Assembly (NCBI RefSeq): GCF_001422405.1
Contig: NZ_LMMV01000004.1
Span: 74,643 to 138,642, forward strand
DNA from: Pseudorhodoferax sp. Leaf267
Lineage (GTDB): Bacteria; Pseudomonadota; Gammaproteobacteria; Burkholderiales; Burkholderiaceae_C
Reading direction: 5' to 3'
Length of the DNA: 64,000 nt
Below are positions 1 through 11,603 of the stretch, piece after piece. Under the pieces are notes generated by a model. It did no database searches. It saw nothing but the letters and a program-made list of their open reading frames with translations, and had not been told where the DNA came from. The position numbers and the translations under genes were made by a program. Each line of letters opens with the position of its first letter. Positions within the stretch are counted from its first letter, which is position 1.

Positions 1-1857
1 GTGGACCGCGTCTACGCCATGTTCCCGCGCCTGGCCGAGCGCAAGGGCAATGGCGGCGCGCAGCTGTCGGGTGGCGAGCAGCAGATGCTGGCCATCGGCC
101 GCGCGCTGCTGCTCAAGCCCCGGCTGCTGGTGATGGACGAGCCCACCGAGGGGCTGGCCCCCGTGATCGTGGAGCATGTGGCGAACGCGCTGCGCGCACT
201 GGCGGCCGAGGGCGAGATCGGCATCCTGCTCATCGAGCAGAACCTGGGCGTGGCCATCGAGGTGTCGGACCGCATCGGCGTGATGGTCAACGGCCGCATC
301 GCGCAGCTGATGCCGGCCGCCGAGCTGGGCGCGGACCGCGCGCTGCAGGAGCGGCTGCTGGGCGTGCGCTCGGCCGCCGACGAGCCGGACGAGACCGCCG
401 AGGCGCCCACCACCGGCGGCCCCACCACCATCTTCACCGTCGCGCGCGCCCATGGCGATGGCGCGCCCTCGCTCGACGCGCTGCTGCCCCGCACCGTGCG
501 CGGCTTCAACCGCTGGAACGCGGGCGACACCGCCGCGCCCGTGGCCGACATCCCGCGCACGGCCGAGGCGCCGGTCAACCCGCGGCCCGCGCCCGCCGTC
601 GTCGTCGAGTTCCCCGTCGCCGCCACGAGTGGCCGCGCCGCCTACGTGGCGGGCACCTTCGACACCAAGGGCCGCGAGCTGGCCTACCTGCGCCAGTGCC
701 TGGAGAAGCTGGGCCTGCGCGTGGTGACGGTGGACCTGTCCACCAGCGGCAAGCCCTCGCCCGCCAGCGTGCACCCGCGCGAGGTGGCGCGGCACCACCC
801 GGGTGGTGAATCGGCCGTGTTCAGCGGCGACCGCGGCACGGCCGTCACCGCGATGGCACAAGCCTTCGAGCGCTACGTGCTCACGCGGCGCGACCTGGGC
901 GGCCTGATCTCGGCCGGCGGCTCGGGCGGCACGGCGCTGGCCACGCCGGCCATGCGCGCGCTGCCGATCGGCGTGCCCAAGATGATGGTCAGCACCGTCG
1001 CCAGCGGCGACGTGCGGCCCTACGTGGGGCCGAGCGACATCTGCATGATGTATTCGGTGACCGACGTGCAGGGCATCAACCGCATCAGCGAGAAGGTGCT
1101 GGCCAATGCCGCGCATGCGCTGGCCGGCATGGTCACGCACCCCTTGCCCGAGAGCGCCGTGCGCAAGCCGGCCCTGGGCCTGACCATGTTCGGCGTGACC
1201 ACGCCCTGCGTGCAGGCCGTCACCAAACAGCTGGGCGACGACTACGACTGCCTGGTGTTCCACGCCACGGGCACGGGCGGCCAGAGCATGGAGAAGCTGG
1301 CCGACTCGGGCCTCCTGGCCGGCGCCATCGACGTCTCCACCACCGAGATCGCCGACCAGATCGTGGGCGGCATCATGTCGGCAGGCCCCACGCGGCTGGA
1401 CGTGTTCGCGCGCCACGCCGTGCCCTGGGTCGGCTCGGTGGGCGCGCTGGACATGGTGAACTTCGGCGCACGCGACACGGTGCCCGAGCGCTTTCGGCAG
1501 CGGCGCTTCTACCAGCACAACGCCAGCGTGACGCTGATGCGCACCACGCCCGACGAATGCCGTGCCATCGGCGAGTTCCTGGCCGCCAAATGCAACGCGA
1601 TGCGCGGGCCGGTGCGGCTCTTGATCCCCGAGGGCGGCGTCTCGGCCATCGACAAGCCTGGCCAGCCCTTCCACGACCCCGAAGCCGACCGCGCGCTGTT
1701 CGACGCCATCGCGCAGAACCTCCGCACGGGCACGCACAAGAAGCTGGTGCGCCTGCCGCACCACATCAACGACGAAGCCTTTGCCGACGCGCTGGTTGCA
1801 GCCTGGCGCGAGGTCTCGGCCCATCCCCAGGAGCGCGCCCATGCCACGCATCGCTAG
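1..1857 (+). CDS. LivF-type ABC ATPase fused to Tm-1-like (UPF0261) domain, 5' truncated
   Basis: The reading frame is open at base 1, so the true start lies outside the window. Visible residues 1-125 are the C-terminal half of a LivF-type ABC ATPase: signature LSGGEQQ near residue 23, Walker B LLVMDEP near 42, then IEQN. Walker A would lie upstream. After an Ala/Pro-rich linker, residues ~210-610 form a Tm-1-like/UPF0261 domain opening with [13 protein letters not shown] and containing Gly-rich SAGGSGGTA. The family is named after tomato Tm-1, which blocks tobamovirus replication; its bacterial role is unknown. The gene overlaps the next by 17 bases. A fused LivF domain suggests energising or sensing linked to a HAAT-like transporter upstream of the window (inference). 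Confidence 0.9.
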   Translation: MDRVYAMFPRLAERKGNGGAQLSGGEQQMLAIGRALLLKPRLLVMDEPTEGLAPVIVEHVANALRALAAEGEIGILLIEQNLGVAIEVSDRIGVMVNGRIAQLMPAAELGADRALQERLLGVRSAADEPDETAEAPTTGGPTTIFTVARAHGDGAPSLDALLPRTVRGFNRWNAGDTAAPVADIPRTAEAPVNPRPAPAVVVEFPVAATSGRAAYVAGTFDTKGRELAYLRQCLEKLGLRVVTVDLSTSGKPSPASVHPREVARHHPGGESAVFSGDRGTAVTAMAQAFERYVLTRRDLGGLISAGGSGGTALATPAMRALPIGVPKMMVSTVASGDVRPYVGPSDICMMYSVTDVQGINRISEKVLANAAHALAGMVTHPLPESAVRKPALGLTMFGVTTPCVQAVTKQLGDDYDCLVFHATGTGGQSMEKLADSGLLAGAIDVSTTEIADQIVGGIMSAGPTRLDVFARHAVPWVGSVGALDMVNFGARDTVPERFRQRRFYQHNASVTLMRTTPDECRAIGEFLAAKCNAMRGPVRLLIPEGGVSAIDKPGQPFHDPEADRALFDAIAQNLRTGTHKKLVRLPHHINDEAFADALVAAWREVSAHPQERAHATHR

Positions 1858-2671
1858 AGAAGAACTGCTGCAGCGCTTTCGCGCCAAGATCGCCGCGGGC
1901 CGGCCGCTGATCGGCGGCGGCGCCGGCACCGGCCTGTCGGCCAAGTGCGAGGAAGCCGGCGGCATCGACCTGATCGTGATCTACAACTCGGGCCGCTACC
2001 GCATGGCCGGCCGCGGCTCGCTGGCCGGGCTGCTGGCCTACGGCAACGCCAACGAGATCGTGTGCGAGATGGCGCGCGAGGTGCTGCCGGTGGTCAAGCA
2101 CACGCCGGTGCTGGCCGGCGTGAACGGCACGGACCCGTTCATGATCCCCGAGCAGTTCCTGCGCCGCCTGATCGACCTGGGCTTCTCGGGCGTGCAGAAC
2201 TTCCCCACCGTGGGCCTGATCGACGGCACCTTCCGCGCGAACCTGGAAGAGACCGGCATGGGCTACGGGCTCGAAGTGGAGCTGGTGCGCCGCGCGCGCG
2301 CGATGGACCTGCTGACCACGCCCTATGTCTTCCAGGCGTCCGAAGCGCGCGCCATGGCCGAGGCCGGCGCCGACATCGTGGTCTGCCACATGGGCCTCAC
2401 CACGGGCGGCAGCATCGGCGCGGAGACCGCCCTGCAACTGGCCGACTGCGTGGCGCCGATCCGCGAATGGGCCGCCGCCGCCAAGGCCGCGAACCCCGAC
2501 GTGCTGGTGCTGTGCCACGGCGGGCCCATCGCCACGCCCGAGGACGCGCGCTGGATCCTGGGCCAGTGCCCCGAACTGCACGGCTTCTACGGCGCCAGCT
2601 CCATGGAGCGGCTGCCCACCGAAATCGCCTTGACCGAAACCACACGACGCTTCACGGAGATCGCACTATGA
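1841..2671 (+). CDS. PEP hydrolase-type TIM-barrel protein (Tm-1 C-terminal half homologue)
   Basis: A protein of 276 residues. The ATG at 1841 lies inside the end of the previous gene and gives [10 protein letters not shown], the usual N-terminus of this family. Motifs include [14 protein letters not shown] near residue 22, [11 protein letters not shown] near 45, [12 protein letters not shown] near 90 and a C-terminal [10 protein letters not shown] stretch, all typical of the PEP_hydrolase/TIM-barrel signal transduction family. The reaction is not established. In plants this domain and UPF0261 are the two halves of a single Tm-1 protein, so the adjacency here predicts that the products of this gene and the preceding one act together. 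Its stop overlaps the next start as ATGA. Confidence 0.88.
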   Translation: MPRIAREELLQRFRAKIAAGRPLIGGGAGTGLSAKCEEAGGIDLIVIYNSGRYRMAGRGSLAGLLAYGNANEIVCEMAREVLPVVKHTPVLAGVNGTDPFMIPEQFLRRLIDLGFSGVQNFPTVGLIDGTFRANLEETGMGYGLEVELVRRARAMDLLTTPYVFQASEARAMAEAGADIVVCHMGLTTGGSIGAETALQLADCVAPIREWAAAAKAANPDVLVLCHGGPIATPEDARWILGQCPELHGFYGASSMERLPTEIALTETTRRFTEIAL

Positions 2672-4365
2672 CCGGCGCGCAATTTGGCAGCTTTCTGTTG
2701 GGCCTGATCGTGGTGGCGATCGTCGTCGCCATCGCGGTGGCGCTGTTGCACTGGCTGTACCTGCGCAGCAGCAAGGAGCGCGCCTTCGTGCGCACCGGCC
2801 TGGGCGGGCAGAAGGTGGTGCTGGACGGCGGCGCCTTCGTGCTGCCCATCGTGCACGACGTGATCCCGGTGAACATGAACACGCTGCGGCTGGAGGTGAG
2901 CCGCGGCCGCGACAAGGCCCTCATCACCAAGGACCGCATGCGCGTGGACGTGATCGCCGAGTTCTACGTGCGCGTGGCGGCCGAGCCCGATGCCGTGGCC
3001 GCCGCCGCGCAGACGCTGGGCCTGCGCACGCTGGAGCCCGAGCAGCTCAAGGAACTGGTGGAAGGCAAGTTCGTCGACGCGCTGCGCACGGCCGCCGCCG
3101 AGATGACCATGGAGGAGCTGCACGAGAAGCGCGGTGCCTACGTGAAGCGCGTGCGCGAGGCCGTGGCCGGCGACCTGACCATGAACGGGCTGGAACTGGA
3201 GGCCGCCTCGCTGACGCAGCTGGACCAGACCGGCATGGAGTTCTTCAACCCCAGCAATGCCTTCGACGCCGAGGGCCTGACCCGGCTGACCGAGCAGATC
3301 GAGCACCGCAAGAAGCAGCGCAACGACGTGGAGCAGGACACGTTGATCGCCATCCGCAACAAGAACCTGGAGGCCGAGAAGCTGAGCCTGGACATCGACC
3401 GCGAGGCCGAGCAGGCTCGCCTGTCGCAGCAGCGCGAGGTGGAGATCTCGCGCGCACGCCAGCGCGCCGAGCTGAGCACCGAACGCGCCCAGCGCGACCA
3501 GGACACCGAGGGCGCGCAGATCACAGCCAAGCAGGCGATCGACCTGGCGCGCATCCGCAGCGAGCAGAGCCTGGAGCAGGAGCGCATCCGCAAGGAGAGC
3601 AGCATCCAGGCGGCCGAGATCGAGCGCCGCCAATCGCTGGAGCTGGCCGAGCAGCAGCGCGCGATTGCCGTGGCGCGCGAGAGCGAGGCGCTGTCGAACG
3701 CGCAGGCCGGCGCCGAGGCCGCGCGCGCGCTGGCGGTGGCAGCAGAGGAGAAGGTGTTCACCGCGCGCGAGGTCGAGATGGCCGAGCGCAAGAAGGCCAT
3801 CGAGCTGATCGGCGCCTCGCAGGCGGCCGAGCGTGAGGCGCTGCAGCTGACCGTGGCCGCGCATGCCGAGATGACGGCCAGCGCCGACCGCGGCACTGCC
3901 ATCCGCGCGCAGGCCGAGGCCGATGCCGATGCCGACCGCATCCGCGCGCTGGCCGTGCGCGTGCGCGCCGAGATCGAGGCTGAGGCCCAGCGCTGGATGA
4001 ACGAGGCGCAGAACGTGCTGTCGCCCGAGGCCCGCACCTCCGCGCTGCGCATGCGGCTGGTGGAAAAGGCCGAGGGCATCATCCGCGAATCGGTGCGGCC
4101 CATGGAGCGCATCGAGGGGATCAAGATCCTGCATGTGGACGGGCTGGGCGGCGGTGGGGGCGGCGGCGGCGACGGCAGCAGCGGCGGCGGGTTTGCCGAT
4201 GGGGTGGTGAACTCGGCGCTGCGTTTCCGTGCGCAGGCGCCGCTGGTGGACCAGTTGCTGCGCGAGATCGGGCTGGAGGGCGGCGACATCCAGCGCCTGG
4301 CCGGTAACGCATCGGGCGCGACGGCAGCCCTGCCACCGGCCCAACAGAAGTCCGAGGCTTCATGA
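2668..4365 (+). CDS. flotillin / SPFH-domain membrane protein (YqiK-like)
   Basis: A protein of 565 residues. One N-terminal membrane helix (residues ~8-30) is followed by an SPFH/band-7 domain (~40-200), a long Glu/Arg/Ala-rich coiled coil (~215-455), a Gly/Ser-rich linker near 490 and a short C-terminal segment ending with LREIGLEGG. This is the architecture of bacterial flotillins of the YqiK/FloT type, which form scaffolds in membrane microdomains. The ATG is fixed by a 4-base ATGA overlap with the previous gene. Translational coupling to Tm-1-like and SRPBCC genes suggests that the operon products assemble at the inner membrane (inference). Confidence 0.92.
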   Translation: MTGAQFGSFLLGLIVVAIVVAIAVALLHWLYLRSSKERAFVRTGLGGQKVVLDGGAFVLPIVHDVIPVNMNTLRLEVSRGRDKALITKDRMRVDVIAEFYVRVAAEPDAVAAAAQTLGLRTLEPEQLKELVEGKFVDALRTAAAEMTMEELHEKRGAYVKRVREAVAGDLTMNGLELEAASLTQLDQTGMEFFNPSNAFDAEGLTRLTEQIEHRKKQRNDVEQDTLIAIRNKNLEAEKLSLDIDREAEQARLSQQREVEISRARQRAELSTERAQRDQDTEGAQITAKQAIDLARIRSEQSLEQERIRKESSIQAAEIERRQSLELAEQQRAIAVARESEALSNAQAGAEAARALAVAAEEKVFTAREVEMAERKKAIELIGASQAAEREALQLTVAAHAEMTASADRGTAIRAQAEADADADRIRALAVRVRAEIEAEAQRWMNEAQNVLSPEARTSALRMRLVEKAEGIIRESVRPMERIEGIKILHVDGLGGGGGGGGDGSSGGGFADGVVNSALRFRAQAPLVDQLLREIGLEGGDIQRLAGNASGATAALPPAQQKSEAS

Positions 4366-4796
4366 TCCGCCTCTACGTCTCCAGCGTGATCGAGGCCAGC
4401 GCCGACAACGTGTGGGCGCGCGTGCGCGACTTCAACGGCCTGCCGCAGTGGCACCCGGGCATCGCGGACAGCCGCATCGAGAACGGCGAGCCCGCCGACC
4501 GCATCGGCTGCATCCGCCACTTCCACACGCGCGACGGCGGCACCATCCGCGAACGATTGCTGGCTCTGTCCGACTACGACTTCAGCTGCACCTACGAGAT
4601 CCTGGAAAGCGCCATGGGCGTGGCCAACTACGTGGCCACCTTGAAGCTGACGCCGGTAACCGACGGCAACCGCTGCTTCGCCGAGTGGAGCGCCGAGTTC
4701 GACTGCGACGAGAGCCGCGAGCGCGAGCTGACGCGCACGATTGCCGACGGCGTTTTTCAAACCGGCTTCAACGCCTTGAAGCAGCACTGGCGATGA
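4362..4796 (+). CDS. SRPBCC (START/Bet v 1-like) family protein
   Basis: A protein of 144 residues, ATGA-coupled to the flotillin gene. The pattern of an N-terminal strand, VWARVRDFNGLPQWHPG, a central DRIGCIRHF and a C-terminal helix ending FQTGFNALKQH is that of the polyketide-cyclase-like SRPBCC fold, a hydrophobic ligand-binding cavity. The same family makes up the N-terminal part of the gene at 4879, and the two are clear paralogues (VW.VLRDFN...QWH, shared NRIRE-type segments). The ligand is unknown. Confidence 0.85.
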   Translation: MIRLYVSSVIEASADNVWARVRDFNGLPQWHPGIADSRIENGEPADRIGCIRHFHTRDGGTIRERLLALSDYDFSCTYEILESAMGVANYVATLKLTPVTDGNRCFAEWSAEFDCDESRERELTRTIADGVFQTGFNALKQHWR

Positions 4797-4810
4797 GCCC
4801 CCACGCTCGT

Positions 4811-4878
4811 CACTGCGTGTACTCGCTGCCCCCCAAGGGGGCGCAGGCCCTCCTTGGGGCGGCCCGGCGGAGGGCCTG
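4811..4878 (+). repeat. intergenic interleaved inverted repeat (Comamonadaceae-type)
   Basis: Two interleaved perfect inverted repeats: CCCCAAGG (4831-4838) with CCTTGGGG (4852-4859), and CAGGCCCT (4844-4851) with AGGGCCTG (4871-4878). I associate this CTGCCCCCC-AAGGGGG-type element with dispersed intergenic repeats of Comamonadaceae (from memory, unchecked). The right arm contains GGAGGG immediately before the ATG at 4879, so it appears to supply the ribosome-binding site of the downstream gene. Confidence 0.6.
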
Positions 4879-6339
4879 ATGCTGCAGAAAGTCGTCCGCT
4901 CCACCGTCATCGACGCGCCGATCGCCCGCGTCTGGGCCGTGCTGCGCGACTTCAACAGCCACGACCAATGGCACGACGTGGTGGACCAGAGCCGCATCGA
5001 GGGCGGCGAGCGCAGCGACCAGGTCGGCTGCGTGCGCAGCTTCGCATTGAAAGACGGGAACCGCATCCGCGAGCAGCTGCTGACGCTGGACGACCGGCTC
5101 TACAAAAGCACCTACTGCATCGTCGAGGCCACGGTGCCGCTGCAGCGCTACGTGGCCACCGTCACGCTCAAGCCCGTCACCGACGGCGACCGCACCTTCT
5201 GGCATTGGGAATCGACCTTCGCCACGCCCCCCGGCATGGAGCGGGAGCTGCGCGACATGGTGGCCAATGGCGTCTACGAAGCCGGCTTCGCCAACCTGCG
5301 CCGGCACCTGGAACGCGGCGCCGACCTGCGCGGCCCCGGCAGCGCGCCCATGCCCACCGCGCTGGCGCTGCCCACGCGGCGCGTGGTGCTGCAGGGCTAT
5401 GGCGATGCCGCGCAGCTGCGGACCGAGGACGCCGAGGCGCCGCCGCCCGCGCCTGGCGAGGTGCGCATCCGCCAGCGCGCCATCGGCCTGAACTTCATCG
5501 ACGTGTACCAGCGCCGCGGCCAGCTGCCGGCCATGCTGGCGCCGGGTGGCACGCCCGGCATGGAGGCGGCCGGCAGCGTGCTGGACTGCGGCGCGGGCGT
5601 GCACGGCTTCCTGCCCGACGAGCGCGTGGCCTACCTGGGACCGCAGCCGGGCGCCTATGCCGGCGTGCGCAACGTGCCCGCGCCCTGGTTGGTGCGCCTG
5701 CCGCCGGCCGTGGACGACGAGGTGGCCGCCGCGCTTCTGCTCAAGGGCCTGACCGCCGAATTCCTGCTGCACGATCTGGCGCCCGTGCGGCCCGGCGCGC
5801 GCTGGCTGGTGCATGCGGGCGCGGGCGCGCTCGGCAGCCTGCTGTGCCGCTGGGCCAGCCGCCTGGGCGCGCAGGTCATCGCCACCGTGTCGACCGAGGC
5901 CAAGGCCCGCATCGCGCGCGCGCACGGCGCGGCGCAGGTCATCGTGACGCCGGACTACCGCTTCGCCGACGCGGTGCAGGCGCTGGGCGGCGCCGACGTG
6001 ATCGTCGACGGCCTGGGCCGCGCCGCGCAGGCCGAGAACCTGGCCGCGCTGGCGCCCTGTGGCCACTGGATCAGCTTGGGCCAGGCCAGCGGCCCGCTGG
6101 CGCCGGTGGAGCCCGATGCGCTGGTGGCGAAGTCCGCCACCTTCTCGCGCCCGGTGGTGTTCGCCTACGTGGCCGATCCGGCAACGCTGGCCCGCCGCGC
6201 CGCACGCCTGTGGGCCGCGCTGGCCGATGGCAGCGTGCAGCCGCCTACCATCGAGCGCTTCACCCTCGCCGCCGCCGCCCAGGCCCACCTGCGCCTGGAG
6301 TCGCGCGAACGCAGCGGGGCCCTCGTCCTGATCCCCTGA
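4879..6339 (+). CDS. SRPBCC domain fused to quinone oxidoreductase-like MDR dehydrogenase
   Basis: A protein of 486 residues with two domains. Residues 1-~148 are an SRPBCC domain paralogous to the preceding protein. After a short Gly/Pro linker, ~158-486 is a zinc-free quinone oxidoreductase (QorA-like, medium-chain dehydrogenase/reductase): GLNFIDVYQRRG, GMEAAGSVL, a Rossmann stretch HAGAGALGSLLCRWA for NADPH, and a C-terminal HLRLESRERSGALVLIP typical of quinone reductases. No stop or second ribosome-binding site separates the parts; an internal ATG at 5350 would start a stand-alone QOR but has no clear Shine-Dalgarno. The fusion suggests ligand capture next to NADPH-dependent reduction (inference). 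Confidence 0.9.
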   Translation: MLQKVVRSTVIDAPIARVWAVLRDFNSHDQWHDVVDQSRIEGGERSDQVGCVRSFALKDGNRIREQLLTLDDRLYKSTYCIVEATVPLQRYVATVTLKPVTDGDRTFWHWESTFATPPGMERELRDMVANGVYEAGFANLRRHLERGADLRGPGSAPMPTALALPTRRVVLQGYGDAAQLRTEDAEAPPPAPGEVRIRQRAIGLNFIDVYQRRGQLPAMLAPGGTPGMEAAGSVLDCGAGVHGFLPDERVAYLGPQPGAYAGVRNVPAPWLVRLPPAVDDEVAAALLLKGLTAEFLLHDLAPVRPGARWLVHAGAGALGSLLCRWASRLGAQVIATVSTEAKARIARAHGAAQVIVTPDYRFADAVQALGGADVIVDGLGRAAQAENLAALAPCGHWISLGQASGPLAPVEPDALVAKSATFSRPVVFAYVADPATLARRAARLWAALADGSVQPPTIERFTLAAAAQAHLRLESRERSGALVLIP

Positions 6340-6353
6340 AGGAGCCCATCCCC

Positions 6354-6731
6354 ATGATCCTCGGCATGAACCACTTCACCGTGATCGCACAGGACCCGCA
6401 GGCGACCATGGAGTACTACACCGGACTGATCGGCCTGACGCCCGGCTTCCGCCCCGACCTGGGGTTCCCCGGCGCCTGGCTGTACGGCGAGGACAAGCGG
6501 CACGCCATCCTGCACGTCTACTTCGACCGCCCGGTGCCGGCCCAGCGCGCGGGCGTGATCGACCACATGGCCTTCACCGCCAAAGGCCTGCGCGAGGTCA
6601 AGGCCCGCTTCGACGCCGCCGGCTGGAAGTACGACTTGCGGCGCCAGGCCGGCGCGCTGTGGCAGATGTTCAGCCACGACCCGAACGGGGCGCGCGTGGA
6701 GCTGGATTTTGACAAGGCGGAAGAGCCGTAG
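6354..6731 (+). CDS. VOC (glyoxalase/bleomycin-resistance) family protein
   Basis: A protein of 125 residues. The ATG at 6354 follows AAGGAG. It starts MILGMNHFTVIAQDP and ends with FSHDPNGARVELDF, the paired beta-alpha-beta-beta-beta modules of the VOC fold; candidate metal ligands are His in NHFT and the C-terminal Glu. It lies 14 bases after the fusion gene and is the last gene of the operon. Many VOC proteins are dioxygenases, lyases or binding proteins; the substrate cannot be read from the sequence. Confidence 0.85.
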   Translation: MILGMNHFTVIAQDPQATMEYYTGLIGLTPGFRPDLGFPGAWLYGEDKRHAILHVYFDRPVPAQRAGVIDHMAFTAKGLREVKARFDAAGWKYDLRRQAGALWQMFSHDPNGARVELDFDKAEEP

Positions 6732-6989
6732 CGCAGCGACGGCTGCCAGCAAGTCCGGGGACGGCATCGGGCCCCGTTCCATCACGACGAGCGCACAAAC
6801 CTCCCGACGCCACCCGATTCCCTTGCGACCGCACGGGATTGATCCAGCCGAAGCAGCCCGTCGTACCTGGACGACGTGCTGCGAAGCGCGCCGCCGGCGT
6901 GGGCGGGGCGTGTTTCGCGCACGTGAAACCCGAGCGCCGGCCTGCCATTGCGCGGGGCCGTGCTGTCCCAACCCGACTGGAGAGACGAG

Positions 6990-7922
6990 ATGATGCTTCG
7001 CTGGGTCAAGCACCTGGCCGCCGTGTCGACGCTGGCCTTCGTTGCCGCCTGTGGCGGTGGTGGCGACGACGATCCGGACACCGTCGTGCAGCTCGCGCAG
7101 GGCGACGCACGGTTTTCCATCCTGGTCGAGGCCGTGACCGCGGCCGACCTGGCCGGCACGCTGTCAGGTCCCGGCCCGTTCACGGTCTTCGCGCCCACCA
7201 ACGACGCGTTCGCGGCGCTGCTGGCCGAGCTGGGGGTGACCAAGGAGCAGCTGCTGGCCAACAAGACGCTGCTGACCGCGGTACTCCAGTACCACGTGGT
7301 GTCCGGCGAGGTCGAGAAGGACGACGTGCCACTGGGCCGGCCCATCACCCCGCTGGCTGGCGGCATCTTCAAGATCGACCGGGTCGGCAGCGATCTGGTG
7401 GTGACCGATGGACGCAACCGCACGGCGCGGCTGGTGGCCACGGACCTGGAAGCGGACAACGGCGTGGTGCATGCCATCGACAAGGTGCTGCTGCCGGCCG
7501 ACAAGACCATCGTGCAGACCGCGGCGGCCACGCCGTCGCTGAGCATCCTGGTCGAGGCCGTGACGGCCGCCAACCTGGCGGGCACGCTCTCCGGCCCTGG
7601 CCCGTTCACCGTGTTCGCGCCGACCGATGCGGCCTTCGCCGCGCTGCTGGCCGAGCTGGGCGTGACCAAGGCGCAGCTGCTGGCCGACACCGCGCTGCTC
7701 ACCAAGGTGCTGACCTACCACGTGGTGCCAGGCAACGTGCTCAAGGCCGCGGTGCCGGTGGGCCAGCCCATCGCCACGGTGCAGGGCGGCACGTTCACCG
7801 TGGGCAGCAACCTGGCGATCACCGATCAGCGCGGCCGCATGGCCAACATCACCGCCACCGATGTGCTGACCAGCAACGGCGTGGTGCACCTGATCGACAA
7901 GGTCATCCTGCCCGCGCCGTGA
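6990..7922 (+). CDS. lipoprotein with two fasciclin (FAS1) domains
   Basis: A protein of 310 residues. The ATG at 6990 follows GGAGAGACGAG; an upstream ATG at 6948 would add an unlikely hydrophilic leader. The N-terminus carries a lipoprotein signal with lipobox FVAAC (Cys21) and a GGGGDDD spacer, predicting an envelope-anchored protein. Two FAS1 domains (~35-170 and ~175-310) each contain SILVEAVTAA, GPFTVFAPT and ITATDV/VATDLE-type segments ending VVH.IDKVLLP. The two copies are so similar in DNA that they look like an internal duplication. FAS1 proteins mediate adhesion or carbohydrate binding. The 258 bases upstream hold only an imperfect repeat, GTTTC...GAAAC at 6912-6929. Confidence 0.92.
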   Translation: MMLRWVKHLAAVSTLAFVAACGGGGDDDPDTVVQLAQGDARFSILVEAVTAADLAGTLSGPGPFTVFAPTNDAFAALLAELGVTKEQLLANKTLLTAVLQYHVVSGEVEKDDVPLGRPITPLAGGIFKIDRVGSDLVVTDGRNRTARLVATDLEADNGVVHAIDKVLLPADKTIVQTAAATPSLSILVEAVTAANLAGTLSGPGPFTVFAPTDAAFAALLAELGVTKAQLLADTALLTKVLTYHVVPGNVLKAAVPVGQPIATVQGGTFTVGSNLAITDQRGRMANITATDVLTSNGVVHLIDKVILPAP

Positions 7923-8104
7923 TGGCGGCCGCGCAGCCCGCTCCGCGCGGCTTCAAGGGCAACAAGCAGGCCCTGCCGAGCAAGGACTGCGCGGCGTGCG
8001 GCCGGCCCATGGTCTGGCGCCGCGCCTGGGCGCGCACATGGGAACAGGTCAAGTACTGCTCCGACGCCTGCCGGCGCGCAAAGGGCCGCGACGGCCCCGG
8101 CTGA
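7922..8104 (+). CDS. DUF2256 small zinc-ribbon-like protein
   Basis: A protein of 60 residues; the ATG at 7922 overlaps the TGA of the FAS1 gene by one base. It contains KDCAACGRPMVWRR, then KYCSDACRR: a CxxC...CxxxC pattern that could bind zinc, typical of DUF2256 proteins of 40-60 residues. Function is unknown. Family members often sit near oxidative-stress or photolyase-type genes (general knowledge); here katG lies just downstream on the opposite strand. Confidence 0.85.
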   Translation: MAAAQPAPRGFKGNKQALPSKDCAACGRPMVWRRAWARTWEQVKYCSDACRRAKGRDGPG

Positions 8105-8114
8105 TGCGTGGTGG

Positions 8115-8134
8115 CGGCCCGCGGGCGCGGGCCG
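8115..8134. terminator. GC-only hairpin between convergent genes
   Basis: A perfect 9-bp inverted repeat, CGGCCCGCG-GG-CGCGGGCCG, fills the gap between the DUF2256 stop and the katG stop. It has no T-tract, so it is at best a bidirectional, Rho-assisted transcription end. Confidence 0.45.
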
Positions 8135-8141
8135 TAGCCCG

Positions 8142-11403
<3,262 letters not shown>

Positions 11404-11510
11404 GGCGGCTCCTGAAAAAAGAACGCAGGTTAGCCGCTCCGCCAATGCCCTGCTTGCCACGGCGCCAACGAACCGTCGAGGTACTTTGTATCAATTTGCA
11501 TCACAAACTA

Positions 11511-11526
11511 TGTGACGGATGTCACT
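11511..11526. promoter_or_regulatory. CRP/FNR-like palindrome
   Basis: TGTGA-CGGATG-TCACT matches nine of ten arm positions of the TGTGA-N6-TCACA CRP consensus. It lies in an AT-richer divergent region between the Tat-hydrolase and GDSL genes, just upstream of a plausible -35 (TTGCTG, 11530) and -10 (TTTAGT, 11553) reading toward the GDSL gene. Confidence 0.45.
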
Positions 11527-11603
11527 AAATTGCTGCAGTTACGTATCGAATGTTTAGTTTGTTACTTACCATCGCGTTCCCATTTGTTAGTTTGGAGCGC
11601 TTG

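Noticed and set aside
3138-5066. 642-codon minus-strand frame over the flotillin and SRPBCC genes
   Set aside because: Ser/Arg-rich shadow with no recognisable domain; it conflicts with three overlapping, well-supported plus-strand genes.
6912-6929. GTTTC...GAAAC imperfect palindrome upstream of the FAS1 lipoprotein as an operator
   Set aside because: Only seven of nine pairs match and no promoter elements flank it convincingly.
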